The notes: a model not told the origin generated them from the letters alone. A stretch of 19,226 bases of DNA from Christensenella sp. UBA1385 (GCA_002305755.1 DBQV01000001.1:1-19226); one strand, 5' to 3'; positions 1 to 8,106 are shown, numbered from the stretch's first letter. Program-made: numbers and translations.

Positions 1-2
1 AT

Positions 3-893
3 ATTCCGGACGACATCCACCATCTGGTAAGTGATGTGATCGTCAGACATATAGACGGCACCTATCTCCTGATGCAGCGCGACCGCAGAAAGAGCTTCGG
101 CGGCATGTGGGAAGCAACTGCGGGAGGCCCTGCTTTGCAGGGTGAAGACGCTCTTGCCTGCGCCGTCAGAGAACTGCAGGAAGAAACCGGCATTCATTCG
201 GATGCTTTGACGGAAGTCGGCCGTGTTGTCAATTCGCCAGACCATACGGTCTACGTTGAATTCCTTTGTGTGACAGACTGCGATAAAAGCAGTGTCGTTC
301 TGCAGGAGGGAGAAACATCAGCATACAAATGGGTCACCAAGGATGAGTTGATTTCGATGAAAAAAGGCGAATTGGTGACGGAACGCATGCAAAAGTTTGT
401 TGAGGAACTGAAGGCGTCGGATATTTCATATGTCGTGGGCGGCAGCAAGTTCAATTATCGAGTATGCGGAATCATGATCCATGACGGTAAAGTTCTTGCC
501 ATGCATGACGATCGCTCACCATACTATTATCTGCCCGGAGGCAGAGTTCAAATGGGAGAGACAGCGGAACACGCGATTGTCAGGGAGATCGAAGAGGAAC
601 TGGGTATCACGCCCCGTATCATCCGTCCTCTCTGGCTCAATCAGGGCTTCTTCACGGAGGACGTGGATCAACTGAATTATCATGAGATTTGCGTCTATTT
701 CCTGCTGGATATATCCGGTACTGGCTTGCTGGAAAAAGGCGACAAGTTTACACTCCATGAGCGCCATCATACCCATGGATTTGAGTGGCTGTCGTTTGAA
801 CGGCTGAAGGATGAATACTTTTATCCCATCTTCCTGAAAACAGAGATTGTCAATCTGCCGGAGAGCTTTACATTAAGAACGGAGTTTGAATAA
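3..893 (+). CDS. Tandem double-NUDIX hydrolase, 5' end cut by window edge
   Basis: Two NUDIX hydrolase domains lie in one chain. The reading frame is open to the left edge, and residues before the GTG at 36 (…HHLVSDVIVRH) already read like the first strand of a NUDIX domain. The true start is therefore outside the window. NUDIX box 1 (G-x5-E-x7-RELQEETGI) is at about 126-194 and box 2 (G-x5-E-x7-REIEEELGI) at about 540-608. All metal-binding Glu residues are present in both. Such enzymes cleave nucleoside diphosphates linked to another group; the substrate cannot be read here. Domain 1 resembles NUDIX proteins of the isopentenyl-diphosphate isomerase-like/YfcD group, and domain 2 resembles a generic ADP-ribose or nucleotide-type NUDIX; both are family impressions. 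The gene is visibly less GC-rich than everything after 1247, which may reflect transfer. No terminator is obvious after the stop. Confidence 0.88.
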   Translation: MPDDIHHLVSDVIVRHIDGTYLLMQRDRRKSFGGMWEATAGGPALQGEDALACAVRELQEETGIHSDALTEVGRVVNSPDHTVYVEFLCVTDCDKSSVVLQEGETSAYKWVTKDELISMKKGELVTERMQKFVEELKASDISYVVGGSKFNYRVCGIMIHDGKVLAMHDDRSPYYYLPGGRVQMGETAEHAIVREIEEELGITPRIIRPLWLNQGFFTEDVDQLNYHEICVYFLLDISGTGLLEKGDKFTLHERHHTHGFEWLSFERLKDEYFYPIFLKTEIVNLPESFTLRTEFE

Positions 894-1246
894 TCACGCC
901 AAGACCGCGAACCGCCACCAACGGCGGAAGCGAACCTTGCTTTATTTTTCCATATCGATCGGAAGGGAGCCGCGTTCACCGTGCAGCTGCCCTCGAAAAC
1001 CATGATCTTCTCAATCAGACGCTTGACCGGCGTCTTCTCAATCTTGTTATGGTGGCAGGCCGGAACCCTACAGGCCGTTGATCCGCTGCAACTGCTCCTC
1101 CTTTATAAAGCTATTCACCTCGGTCTGACGGTAATTTGCGTTTTTCCGACCCACGCCGGAAAGCTACAGCCGGGCGAAGGCGCCAGGCTTCCTTCAGGAT
1201 GTGATCGGTTGCAGAAGAGCCTTGGAAATATAACGGTACAACGGCC
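894..1246. other. Intergenic gap with broken coding fragments, no intact gene
   Basis: This stretch of about 350 bases lies between the convergent NUDIX gene and mfd. No ORF here has both a plausible start signal and a recognisable protein. On the minus strand, 1068-1154 reads as a 28-residue stretch ending at a stop (…NYRQTEVNSFIKEEQLQRI…) that looks coding-like but matches no family I can name. A second fragment at 942-1066 is listed separately. An 11-base direct repeat TCTTCTCAATC occurs at 1006-1016 and 1033-1043. I see no intrinsic terminator for mfd or for the NUDIX gene; the small CCGCC/GGCGG stem at 912-927 has no T tract. Confidence 0.5.
942..1066 (-). pseudogene. Possible remnant of a serine-recombinase C-terminus
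   Basis: On the minus strand the frame reading KTPVKRLIEKIMVFEG is followed, after a one-base frameshift, by QLHGERGSLPIDMEK and a stop at 942-944. The pattern 'LI-[ED]-[KR]-I-x-V-F-[ED]-G-x-L' followed by a short strand and stop resembles the C-terminal end of large serine recombinases and transposon resolvases. No catalytic domain, zinc ribbon or start is present, so only a scar could remain. The call rests on a short stretch and one assumed frameshift. It may be coincidence. Confidence 0.25.
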
Positions 1247-4200
1247 TTAGACCGCCGCGCCTTCCCTGTCCTGTTGACCGGCTTCAAGCGCCTTTAGCCT
1301 GCCGATGCTTTCGCTCAGCTTTCCGATCAGCTGCAGGCCTTCGCGCAGGGCGCTTTCGTCGTCCGCGTTTTTGAGCAGGATCAGCAGCGCGGGCCGCTTG
1401 CCGCCCTGGAGGCTGAGCCGGCTGTCTGTCATCAGCATGCCCTTATAGAGGAGGGCCGGGTCCTCGGAGTACTCGGGGTTCAGGCGCAGCTTGAGCGCGC
1501 CCTGGGCGAAGGTGACCAGGTCCGCGCCCAGCCCCGCCGCCAGCGCGCGCAGGCGGGCCACATCCATCAGGTTGAGCACCGGCACGTCCGGTTCGCCGAA
1601 GCGGTCGATCAGCTCGTCCAGCAGGTCGCTCCTGTCCTGCTCCGTCTGGATGAGAGAGATGCGCTTGTAGATCTCCATGCGCTGGGCCTCGCCCGGCACA
1701 TATTCCTCAGGCAGATAGGCGTTGATGTGCAGCTCCACCCGCGTGTCCAGCTCGCTCTCCCGTCTGCCGCTGAAATCGCCCTTGGCCTCGCGCACGGCCT
1801 CTTCGATCATCTTGCAGTACAGGTCGTAGCCTACGCTGCTCACCTGGCCGGACTGCTCGGGCCCCAGCATGTTGCCCGCGCCGCGGATGCTCAGATCGCG
1901 CAGCGCGATGCGGAAGCCGCTGCCGAACTCCGTGAACTCCTTGATGGCGGCCAGCCGCTTTTCGGCGGTCTCGCTGAGCGCTCTGTCCGGCCGCACGGTA
2001 AAATAGGCGTAGGCAGAGCGCGTGCTGCGACCCACCCGCCCGCGCAGCTGATAGAGCTGCGACAGGCCGAAATGGTCGGCATCGTGGATGATGATGGTGT
2101 TGGCGCGAGGGATGTCGATGCCGTTTTCGATGATGGTGGTGCACAGCAGCACGTCATAACTGCCATTGACAAAGTCCATCATCACGTCCTCCAGCGCGTG
2201 CTCCTTCATCTGGCCGTGGGCGACCGCGATCCTGGCCTCCGGCACCAGACGGCGCAGCGAGGCGGCGAAACGCTCGATATCGGCCACCCGGTTGTACAGG
2301 TAATAGACCTGCCCCTCGCGGTTCTTTTCGCGCATGATGGCATCGCGCACCAGCGCCTCGGAATAATCCACCACATAGGTCTGCACGGGGTAGCGCTCCT
2401 CGGGCGGGCTTTCCAGAAGGCTCAGATCCCGCACGCCCACCATGCTCATGTGCAGCGTGCGGGGGATGGGCGTGGCCGACAGCGTCAGCACGTCCACCCT
2501 TCGCTTATAGTTCTTGATGCCTTCCTTGTGGGCCACGCCGAAGCGCTGCTCTTCGTCCACGATGAGCAGGCCGAGGTTTTTGATGTTCACATCTCTGCTC
2601 AGCAGCCTGTGCGTGCCGATCAGTATGTCCAGCTCGCCGCGCGCCGCGCGCGCGAGCACCTCCTTGTTGGCATGGGGACTGCGGAAGCGGCTGATGTAGT
2701 CCACCGTCACGGGGAAGCCTTCAAAGCGCTTTTTGACCGTCTGGTAGTGCTGCTGCACCAGGATGGTGGTGGGGGCCAGCAGGGCCACCTGCCTGGAGTT
2801 GATGACGGCGCGGAAGGCGGCGCGCATGGCCACCTCCGTTTTGCCGTAGCCAACGTCCCCGCACAGCAGTCTGTCCATGTTAACGGGGCGGGCCATGTCG
2901 TCCAGAATGTCCTGCACGGCCTTTTCCTGATCCTGCGTCAGCTCATACTCAAAGCGGTCGCCGAACTCGCTTTCAAAGGCGGCGTGCGCTTCAAAGGCAA
3001 AGCCGGGCACGGACTGGCGCTCGGCATAGAGCTTCACCAGATCGAAAGCCAGCTTTTGCAGCCCGCTCTTCACCTTTTTTCGCTGCTTTTCCCACTCGCC
3101 GCTGCCCAGATCGTTCAGCCGGGGGGCAGCCTCCTCCGCGCCGATGTATTTCTGCACCCGCTCAAACTGATCCAGCGGCACGTACAGCCTGTCGTTGCCC
3201 CGGTACTGTATCAGCAGGTAGTCGCGCCAGGCGCCCTCGCTCTGCAGGCGCACCGTTCCCTGATAGACACCGATGCCGTGATGCTCGTGCACCACATAGT
3301 CGCCTGCGCTCAGGTCGGTGAAGGCTTCGATTTTCTGGCCGGCGCTCGTGCGCGACCTGCTCTTTTTTTGCCCGCTGCCCAGCACGTCCGTGTCGGTGAG
3401 CAGCACCAGGCGGCCTTCCTCCATCAGGAAGCCACGGGAGAAGGGCGCGGCCCACAGCGCCGCGCCGCCGGGCACGGGCAGCGGGACATCGCCCCGCTCG
3501 ATCTCAAGGGGGCAGTCGAACTCGCGCAGCGCGCGCTGCATGCGCTCAGCCCTTGCTTCGCCGCTGCAGAGGATGGCCACGGCATAGCCGTCCGCCATCC
3601 ACTGCCTGATGTTCAGCGCAAGCTCTGAAAACCTCCCCTGAAAACGGCTGAGCCCCTGGCCCTTCATGGAGAGGGTCAGATCGGGGGAGAGGCCCGCCAT
3701 GCCGCGCAGCAATTCCTGCATGGTGACGACGGGCTGCCGCTTCAGGCGCGCGAGCACCTCCTCCGGCTGGTACAAAAGGCTCTGCTGCGCGCTCAGCGCT
3801 TCGCCCCGCTCAATGGCCAGGTTCAGATCCTGCGCAAAGCCTGCGAAACGTTCATCCAGCCGGCCCAGGCTTCGGTCCGGCGTATCCACCACGATCACGG
3901 GGTCGTTCATCAGGTCGCACAGCTGGCGGGTCTGCGGATAGAGCAGACCGGCGAACAGGTGCATACCGGGGAAGGAACCGCTGTCCAGCAGCCGCTCGAT
4001 GTCCCGCTCAAAGCCGGGGGCGGAAAGTGACGACGGCTCATCCTCCTGCGGGGCGTAAAGCTGCCTTGAGCGCAGGGAACCTTCCTCCGCCTGCAGGGCG
4101 GCGCGCAGGCGCTCGGCTGCCTCGGCGCGGTGCCGCTGCGGCACGAAGTATTCGAGCGCGGGGCCGAAGGCGGCGCTCTCCACCCGCCCAGCACTGCGCT

Positions 4201-4828
4201 GGGTGAGAATGTCGAAGGGGCGGATGGAATCCACCGCCGTATCGAAAAACTCGATGCGCACCGGGCTGTCGCTCTGCGGGGCAAACACGTTGAGGATATC
4301 GCCGATAAGCGCGCACTGTCCCTTGCCCTCCACCATGGGCACCCGCTCATAGCCCATATCGGTCAGCCGGGCCACCAGCCCCAGGGGCTCCGCCTCGTCG
4401 CCCTCGCGGACGAGCAGCTCATCGCCCAGCGTCCAGCTCTCGGGCATGTAGCGCGTGAGCAGCGCTTCGGCAGGCACGGCCAGCAGCTTCAGCGTACCGC
4501 TCCTCAGCCGCCCCATCACGGTGAGGCGCTGCCAGTCAGCCTCGCGGCCCGATACGCCGCGCACGAACTGCGTATCCTGGGCCTGCAGAGACGCCGCGGC
4601 CCCGGAGAGCAGCTGGGAGGCGTCCTGCGCCGCCCGGGCGGCCAGAGCCTCGGAGGAGGCGACATAGAGCACGGGCCGGCCCGTCTGCTCCGCCAGCGCC
4701 GCGGCCAAAAAAGCGCGCTGCGACTCGGTTGCTTCGTACAGCGCGGCGCCGGAACCCCGTTTGCAGGCGAAGAGCAGCTGCTGCCAGGCATCGCTTCGCA
4801 GAAGGCTGTCAAAGGGCGTCTTGTGCAT
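1247..4828 (-). CDS. mfd: Transcription-repair coupling factor Mfd
   Basis: The product (1193 aa, a usual length for Mfd) is the ATP-driven translocase that pushes stalled RNA polymerase off damaged DNA and recruits UvrA. Domains run in the expected order: a UvrB-like N-terminal part (about 1-350), the CarD-like RNA-polymerase-interacting domain (about 500-560, with the AGDYVVHEHHGIGVYQG signature), and a RecG-like helicase core. The core has Walker A GDVGYGKT (657-664), a DEEQ box (758-761), motif III LSATPIPRTL (783-792) and motif VI QLRGRVGRS (927-935). The C-terminal TRCF domain contains ELHINAYLPEEYVPGE. The ATG at 4828 has AGAGGG just upstream and lies inside the end of pth, overlapping it by 20 bases. 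Translational coupling with pth is likely. Gene order pth-mfd is the classic Firmicutes arrangement. Confidence 0.98.
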   Translation of the reverse strand: MHKTPFDSLLRSDAWQQLLFACKRGSGAALYEATESQRAFLAAALAEQTGRPVLYVASSEALAARAAQDASQLLSGAAASLQAQDTQFVRGVSGREADWQRLTVMGRLRSGTLKLLAVPAEALLTRYMPESWTLGDELLVREGDEAEPLGLVARLTDMGYERVPMVEGKGQCALIGDILNVFAPQSDSPVRIEFFDTAVDSIRPFDILTQRSAGRVESAAFGPALEYFVPQRHRAEAAERLRAALQAEEGSLRSRQLYAPQEDEPSSLSAPGFERDIERLLDSGSFPGMHLFAGLLYPQTRQLCDLMNDPVIVVDTPDRSLGRLDERFAGFAQDLNLAIERGEALSAQQSLLYQPEEVLARLKRQPVVTMQELLRGMAGLSPDLTLSMKGQGLSRFQGRFSELALNIRQWMADGYAVAILCSGEARAERMQRALREFDCPLEIERGDVPLPVPGGAALWAAPFSRGFLMEEGRLVLLTDTDVLGSGQKKSRSRTSAGQKIEAFTDLSAGDYVVHEHHGIGVYQGTVRLQSEGAWRDYLLIQYRGNDRLYVPLDQFERVQKYIGAEEAAPRLNDLGSGEWEKQRKKVKSGLQKLAFDLVKLYAERQSVPGFAFEAHAAFESEFGDRFEYELTQDQEKAVQDILDDMARPVNMDRLLCGDVGYGKTEVAMRAAFRAVINSRQVALLAPTTILVQQHYQTVKKRFEGFPVTVDYISRFRSPHANKEVLARAARGELDILIGTHRLLSRDVNIKNLGLLIVDEEQRFGVAHKEGIKNYKRRVDVLTLSATPIPRTLHMSMVGVRDLSLLESPPEERYPVQTYVVDYSEALVRDAIMREKNREGQVYYLYNRVADIERFAASLRRLVPEARIAVAHGQMKEHALEDVMMDFVNGSYDVLLCTTIIENGIDIPRANTIIIHDADHFGLSQLYQLRGRVGRSTRSAYAYFTVRPDRALSETAEKRLAAIKEFTEFGSGFRIALRDLSIRGAGNMLGPEQSGQVSSVGYDLYCKMIEEAVREAKGDFSGRRESELDTRVELHINAYLPEEYVPGEAQRMEIYKRISLIQTEQDRSDLLDELIDRFGEPDVPVLNLMDVARLRALAAGLGADLVTFAQGALKLRLNPEYSEDPALLYKGMLMTDSRLSLQGGKRPALLILLKNADDESALREGLQLIGKLSESIGRLKALEAGQQDREGAAV

Positions 4829-5390
4829 GTTCCCTCTTGTTGTAGCGGTTCATGGCCAGGTCGATGCCGCTGCGTACAAAGCAATCGGCCGCGTCTGCGG
4901 CCAGCGCAAAGGCCTCGTCCATCGCCGCCTGCTGCTCGCCAAAACCAGCCAGCACCCAGTCCTTCAGATCCCACTGGGGGGGCGGCGCGCCCACACCGAT
5001 GCGGATGCGGGGAAAACGGTCGCTGCCCGTCACCGCCAGGATGTTGCGCCATCCGTTGTGCGTACCCGCGCCGCCATGCGGCCGGATGCGCACCGTGCCG
5101 GGCTGCAGGTCAATATCGTCTGAGATGATCAGCGTCTGCTCGGGCTCTATTTTGTACCAGCGCAGCACCTCGGCCACGCTCTCGCCGCTGAGGTTCATAT
5201 AAGTCTGGGGCTTGACCAGAACCACGCGTTTTCCATCCGCGAGGCCCTCGCCGACCAGCGCCTTCAGGCGGGGCCGGCTGATGCTGACGCCGTATTTTTT
5301 GGCCAAAAGATCAAGCGCCTTCCACCCCGCGTTGTGGCGGGAGTTTTCGTAGGCCGCCCCGGGGTTGCCGAGGCCGATGATTGCGATCAT
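4809..5390 (-). CDS. pth: Peptidyl-tRNA hydrolase
   Basis: The 193-residue product is bacterial Pth (spoVC in Bacillus). It cleaves peptidyl-tRNA dropped by the ribosome and so recycles tRNA. The GLGNPG motif starts at residue 6, and the active-site residues known from the E. coli enzyme are all seen: N9, the catalytic H19 in SRHNAGW, N66 in PQTYMNLSG, D91 in SDDIDLQPG and N112 in THNGW. The ATG at 5390 has AGGAG six bases upstream. The gene begins 11 bases after the purR stop and its 3' end overlaps the mfd start, so purR-pth-mfd is almost surely one transcript. Two prolines-rich positions before QWDLKDWVL are ordinary family variation. Confidence 0.97.
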   Translation of the reverse strand: MIAIIGLGNPGAAYENSRHNAGWKALDLLAKKYGVSISRPRLKALVGEGLADGKRVVLVKPQTYMNLSGESVAEVLRWYKIEPEQTLIISDDIDLQPGTVRIRPHGGAGTHNGWRNILAVTGSDRFPRIRIGVGAPPPQWDLKDWVLAGFGEQQAAMDEAFALAADAADCFVRSGIDLAMNRYNKREHAQDAL

Positions 5391-5401
5391 GAAGTCTCCT
5401 G

Positions 5402-6214
5402 TCAGCGGATCCAGTCCGCCATGGTGATGGAAAGCGGCCTGTCCTCGCTGCCGCCCGAAAACAGCAGCAGTGACTTTTCCCGTTCGATGGGCTTGCGCGG
5501 CGGGGTATCCTGGGAGAGTACAAAGCTCAGGCCGATCACCTCCACGCTGAATTCATCCATCAGCGAGATCAGGCCCCGGGCCGTGCCGCCGCCGCGGATG
5601 AGATCGTCCACGATCAGCGCGCGCTGCCCGGTTTTCACCGCCCGGCGGGAAAGCGACATCGTTTCAATGCGGCCGCTGCCGCTGGGATAGTTGATGTTGA
5701 CGGCGCTGCCTTCGTACACCTTGCTCTGCCGGCGGGCGATGACGAGAGGCAGGTTCATATAGTCCGCCGTCATCATGGCTACGGGAATGCCCTTGGTCTC
5801 CATCGTCAGGATGAAGTCCGGCCTCTCGTCATACCAGGCGCAGGCGATGATGCGGCTGAGCCCGCGCACGGTCTCGGGATCGGCCAGCAGATCGGACAGG
5901 TAGAGGTAGCCGCCGGGCAAAAGCCTGTCTGGCGAAAGCAGCGTATCGATCAGCCCGGCAAGGAACCTGCCCGCCCCTTCGGGCTGCGCGCAGGGACGGA
6001 AACGGACGCCGCCCGCCGCGCCGGCCACCGTCTGCAGCTGACCGAGCCCGTGGTGGCGCAGTGAGGTGTCGATGATGGCCATGTCTTCGCTGAGCGTGGA
6101 CTTGGCCGAGCCGAAGCGCTCCGTGAAGGCGGAAAAGGAAATCACCTCGTTGGGCCTGCTGACCAGTATCCTCGTCAGCGCGGCGATGCGCTCCGTGCGC
6201 TTGATCTTGTCCAT
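5402..6214 (-). CDS. purR: Purine operon repressor PurR (PRPP-responsive)
   Basis: The product (270 aa) is the Firmicutes-type PurR, unrelated to E. coli PurR. A winged-helix N-terminus (about 1-70) is followed by a phosphoribosyltransferase-like domain that binds PRPP; the signature ALIVDDLIRGGGTA is at about 199-212. In Bacillus the protein binds paired PurBoxes and is released by PRPP when purines are scarce. I chose the ATG at 6214 because GGAGG lies eight bases upstream; an in-frame TTG at 6229 would place that ribosome site inside the coding region. PurBox-like sites sit in its own promoter region (6259-6303), which fits autoregulation. Its neighbours pth and mfd match a shortened form of the Bacillus purR…glmU-prs…pth-mfd region. 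Confidence 0.94.
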   Translation of the reverse strand: MDKIKRTERIAALTRILVSRPNEVISFSAFTERFGSAKSTLSEDMAIIDTSLRHHGLGQLQTVAGAAGGVRFRPCAQPEGAGRFLAGLIDTLLSPDRLLPGGYLYLSDLLADPETVRGLSRIIACAWYDERPDFILTMETKGIPVAMMTADYMNLPLVIARRQSKVYEGSAVNINYPSGSGRIETMSLSRRAVKTGQRALIVDDLIRGGGTARGLISLMDEFSVEVIGLSFVLSQDTPPRKPIEREKSLLLFSGGSEDRPLSITMADWIR

Positions 6215-6246
6215 GTGCTCATCCTCCAATCAAACTGCGGCAGGGC

Positions 6247-6275
6247 ATTATATCACAGAATATCGAATGTTGCCA
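6247..6275 (-). promoter_or_regulatory. Promoter of purR-pth-mfd
   Basis: On the minus strand an extended -10 element, TG-A-TATAAT, occupies 6247-6252 (plus-strand ATTATA) with its TG just upstream. A weak -35, TGGCAA, lies at 6270-6275, 17 bases away. Transcription would start near 6240, giving a leader of about 25 bases before the purR ATG. The perfect -10 with TG extension compensates for the poor -35. Confidence 0.65.
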
Positions 6276-6303
6276 TTTGTAATATAAACGAACGTTCGGC
6301 TTT
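6259..6303. promoter_or_regulatory. Paired PurBox-like operator
   Basis: The Bacillus/Lactococcus PurBox consensus is AWWWCCGAACWWT. An inverted copy at 6291-6303 (AACGTTCGGCTTT) matches 11 of 13 positions, and a direct, weaker copy at 6259-6271 (AATATCGAATGTT) matches 10 of 13. They are separated by 19 bases; Bacillus pairs are usually 16-17 apart. The core of the second site is also a perfect 10-base palindrome, CGAACGTTCG (6289-6298). The first box overlaps the purR promoter spacer and the second lies just upstream of its -35. It also sits upstream of the divergent mutT gene. Inferred role: PurR autoregulation, perhaps with mutT. Confidence 0.5.
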
Positions 6304-6370
6304 GAAACGGGGCGGGCTTGCGGGACGGTTCCGCCCAGGGTATGATGTGCCGGAAAGCGAGGGAAAAAGC

Positions 6371-6757
6371 ATGGTCGATGTGGTGGCGGCGCTGATCCGC
6401 CAGGGGGACAGGATACTGATCTGCAGGCGTCCGCCTGACAAGGCGCGCGCGCTGATGTGGGAGTTTCCCGGCGGCAAGACAGAACGAGGGGAGAGCCCCG
6501 AAGAGGCGCTGCGCCGCGAATGCCTGGAGGAGCTGGACGTGCTGCTTCGGGTCGGCAGGCTCTACGCGCAGGTCACGCATGTATACCCCGACATCTCCAT
6601 CCGCCTGTCGCTGTATGAGGCGGAGATCGAAGGGGGAGAGCTGCGCCGCAAGGAGCACGCCGACATGAAGTGGATCCATCTCCGGGAGATCGGGCACTAT
6701 TCCTTTTGTCCCGCCGATGAGGACATCGTCGCAAAGATCAGGGAAGAAGCATCATAG
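6371..6757 (+). CDS. MutT-type NUDIX hydrolase (8-oxo-dGTP diphosphatase-like)
   Basis: This 128-residue protein has the size and layout of a MutT-family enzyme, which removes oxidised nucleotides such as 8-oxo-dGTP from the pool; related short proteins act on other (d)NTPs. The NUDIX box spans residues 35-57 (GKTERGE…RRECLEELDV). All catalytic acidic residues are present; the usual Gly near the end of the box is Asp (EELDV), a variant I recall in many Firmicutes MutT proteins. The ATG at 6371 is chosen because a GAGGGA sequence lies about seven bases upstream. The frame stays open further upstream but without a start signal or conserved residues. It is divergent from purR and convergent with htrA. 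A possible -10, TATAAA at 6283-6288, would put its start within the PurBox palindrome. Confidence 0.85.
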   Translation: MVDVVAALIRQGDRILICRRPPDKARALMWEFPGGKTERGESPEEALRRECLEELDVLLRVGRLYAQVTHVYPDISIRLSLYEAEIEGGELRRKEHADMKWIHLREIGHYSFCPADEDIVAKIREEAS

Positions 6758-6773
6758 CGCGCCGCCGGGGCGC

Positions 6774-6804
6774 AAAAACGGGGGAGAGGCTGAGCCTCTC
6801 CCCC
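6774..6804 (-). terminator. Intrinsic terminator of htrA
   Basis: A perfect 11-base-pair stem GGGGGAGAGGC / GCCTCTCCCCC (6780-6790 and 6794-6804) with loop TGA is followed, on the minus strand, by G and five T residues (plus-strand A run 6774-6778). It begins about 20 bases after the htrA stop. No T tract follows on the plus strand, so it is a poor terminator for the convergent mutT gene, although the hairpin may still protect that 3' end. Confidence 0.85.
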
Positions 6805-6825
6805 AGACCTTTGGGCGGAAGCGGA

Positions 6826-8106
6826 TTACAGGTTGTCGCTGAGGTTTTTCAGCTCGGCGTCCACGGTGTAGTAGTCGCCTTCCTGCACGCTCTGCACGTT
6901 TGCATTGCCGCTGACGGCGTCTTCCAGACCGGGAGCGCGGAAGTACTTGAGCTGCACGGTGTCGCCCGCCTTCATCTCGCTCAGAGCGCTGATCAGATCG
7001 CTGTGGCTGGCGATGATGGTGTCGCCTACTTCGACGATGATGTCGCCTGCCTTCAGGCCCGCTTTTTCGGCGGGGGAGTTTGCTTCCACCTTGGCCACAT
7101 AGGCGCCCTTGGGCAGGCCACCGGGTACGGCCGCGTTAAAGCTGTCGCTCAGCGTGTCCACATAGATGCCCAGGCGCGGACGGTTCGGGTCGGAAGGCGT
7201 GGCGCTGTCCTGCACCTTGGCAGCCTCCACGGTGTCGGCGTTGTACTGCTCCAGCGCCTGACGGATCAGGGGCTTGGCGGTGTTGATGGGCACGCACATG
7301 CCGATGTTGTCGATGCTGGTGGAGGAGAACATGCTCGGGCTGCTGTCATACTTCAGCGTGGGGATGCCCTGCAGTTGGCCCAGCATATTGAACATGCCGC
7401 CGCCGGAGTTGCCGCTGGAGATAGCCGCGTCCACCTGGATCATGCTGTTGGTCACGGTGGTCGTCCGGCCGTAGCGGTCGGTGCCAGTGCCCTGGATGGA
7501 ACGGTTGTAAGCGGACACGACGCCGACGGTGACGGAACGGTCAAACTCCTGTCCCAGCGGATTGCCGATCACGATGGCCCACTCGCCCACCTGGATCTTG
7601 TCGCTGTCGCCCAGCTGCACCGGCTTCAGGTCGATGCCGGAGACCAGCAGCACGGCCACGTCCAATGATTCATCGCTGACCACCAGCGTGGCTTCCGCTT
7701 CCTTGGTGCCGTAGGTCACGGTGATGCGGCTGGCGCCCTCGATCACATGGTTGTTGGTCAGGATGTGGCCGTACTCGCTGACGACCACGCCGGAGCCTGT
7801 GCCGGCCAGCTGCTCACGCTGGTAGGTGGGATCATTGTAGTAGAAGCCATAGCCGCCGAAGCTGTTGCTGCGTGAGGTGACCATCTGATAGTTGTTGACG
7901 CCCACCACGCTCTCGCGCACATCGTTGGCTACCGAAAGGAAGGGGCTGGTGACCTGGTCGGTGTCGGTGCTGGTTTCCACTACCTTGTCGATCTGCTCAC
8001 GGCTCAGGGTACCGCTCGCGGCCGACGAAGTGAAGGCCAGCGAGACCGTCAGCGCCATGATCAGAAGCGCGGACAAGAGAACTGTCTTTTTGTTGCGATT
8101 CAACAT
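6826..8106 (-). CDS. htrA: Membrane-anchored or exported HtrA/DegP-like serine protease
   Basis: The product (426 aa) is a trypsin-like stress protease with one PDZ domain, acting outside the membrane on misfolded exported proteins. An N-terminal hydrophobic segment after NRNKK (about residues 8-29, ending TSSAAS) is either an anchor or a cleaved signal. The catalytic triad is visible: H120 in LTNNHVIEG, D149 in SLDVAVL and S234 in GNSGGG. The PDZ domain covers about 310-392 (PRLGIYV … SPAEKAGLKAGDIIVEV). I chose the ATG at 8106, which is followed directly by the basic/hydrophobic signal and preceded by GGGAG (spacing about 10). A GTG at 8142 in the same frame would add 12 residues of no signal character. 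It is a single-gene unit ended by the terminator at 6774-6804 and divergent from tig. Confidence 0.95.
   Translation of the reverse strand: MLNRNKKTVLLSALLIMALTVSLAFTSSAASGTLSREQIDKVVETSTDTDQVTSPFLSVANDVRESVVGVNNYQMVTSRSNSFGGYGFYYNDPTYQREQLAGTGSGVVVSEYGHILTNNHVIEGASRITVTYGTKEAEATLVVSDESLDVAVLLVSGIDLKPVQLGDSDKIQVGEWAIVIGNPLGQEFDRSVTVGVVSAYNRSIQGTGTDRYGRTTTVTNSMIQVDAAISSGNSGGGMFNMLGQLQGIPTLKYDSSPSMFSSTSIDNIGMCVPINTAKPLIRQALEQYNADTVEAAKVQDSATPSDPNRPRLGIYVDTLSDSFNAAVPGGLPKGAYVAKVEANSPAEKAGLKAGDIIVEVGDTIIASHSDLISALSEMKAGDTVQLKYFRAPGLEDAVSGNANVQSVQEGDYYTVDAELKNLSDNL

Noticed and set aside
912..927. CCGCC/GGCGG stem after the double-NUDIX gene
   Set aside because: Five pairs, followed by a non-T sequence; not a credible terminator.
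981..1250. 89-codon plus-strand frame in the gap before mfd
   Set aside because: No ribosome site or family resemblance; the minus strand of the same stretch looks more coding-like, and the frame overlaps the end of mfd.
1727..3628. 633-codon open frame on the plus strand opposite mfd
   Set aside because: It is an antisense shadow of the GC-rich mfd codons; the translation is His/Ala/Val/Leu repetitive with no domain, and mfd is complete on the other strand.
6215..6370. Upstream extension of the mutT frame
   Set aside because: The region holds the purR promoter and PurBox-like sites, lacks conserved NUDIX residues, and the ATG at 6371 has its own ribosome site.
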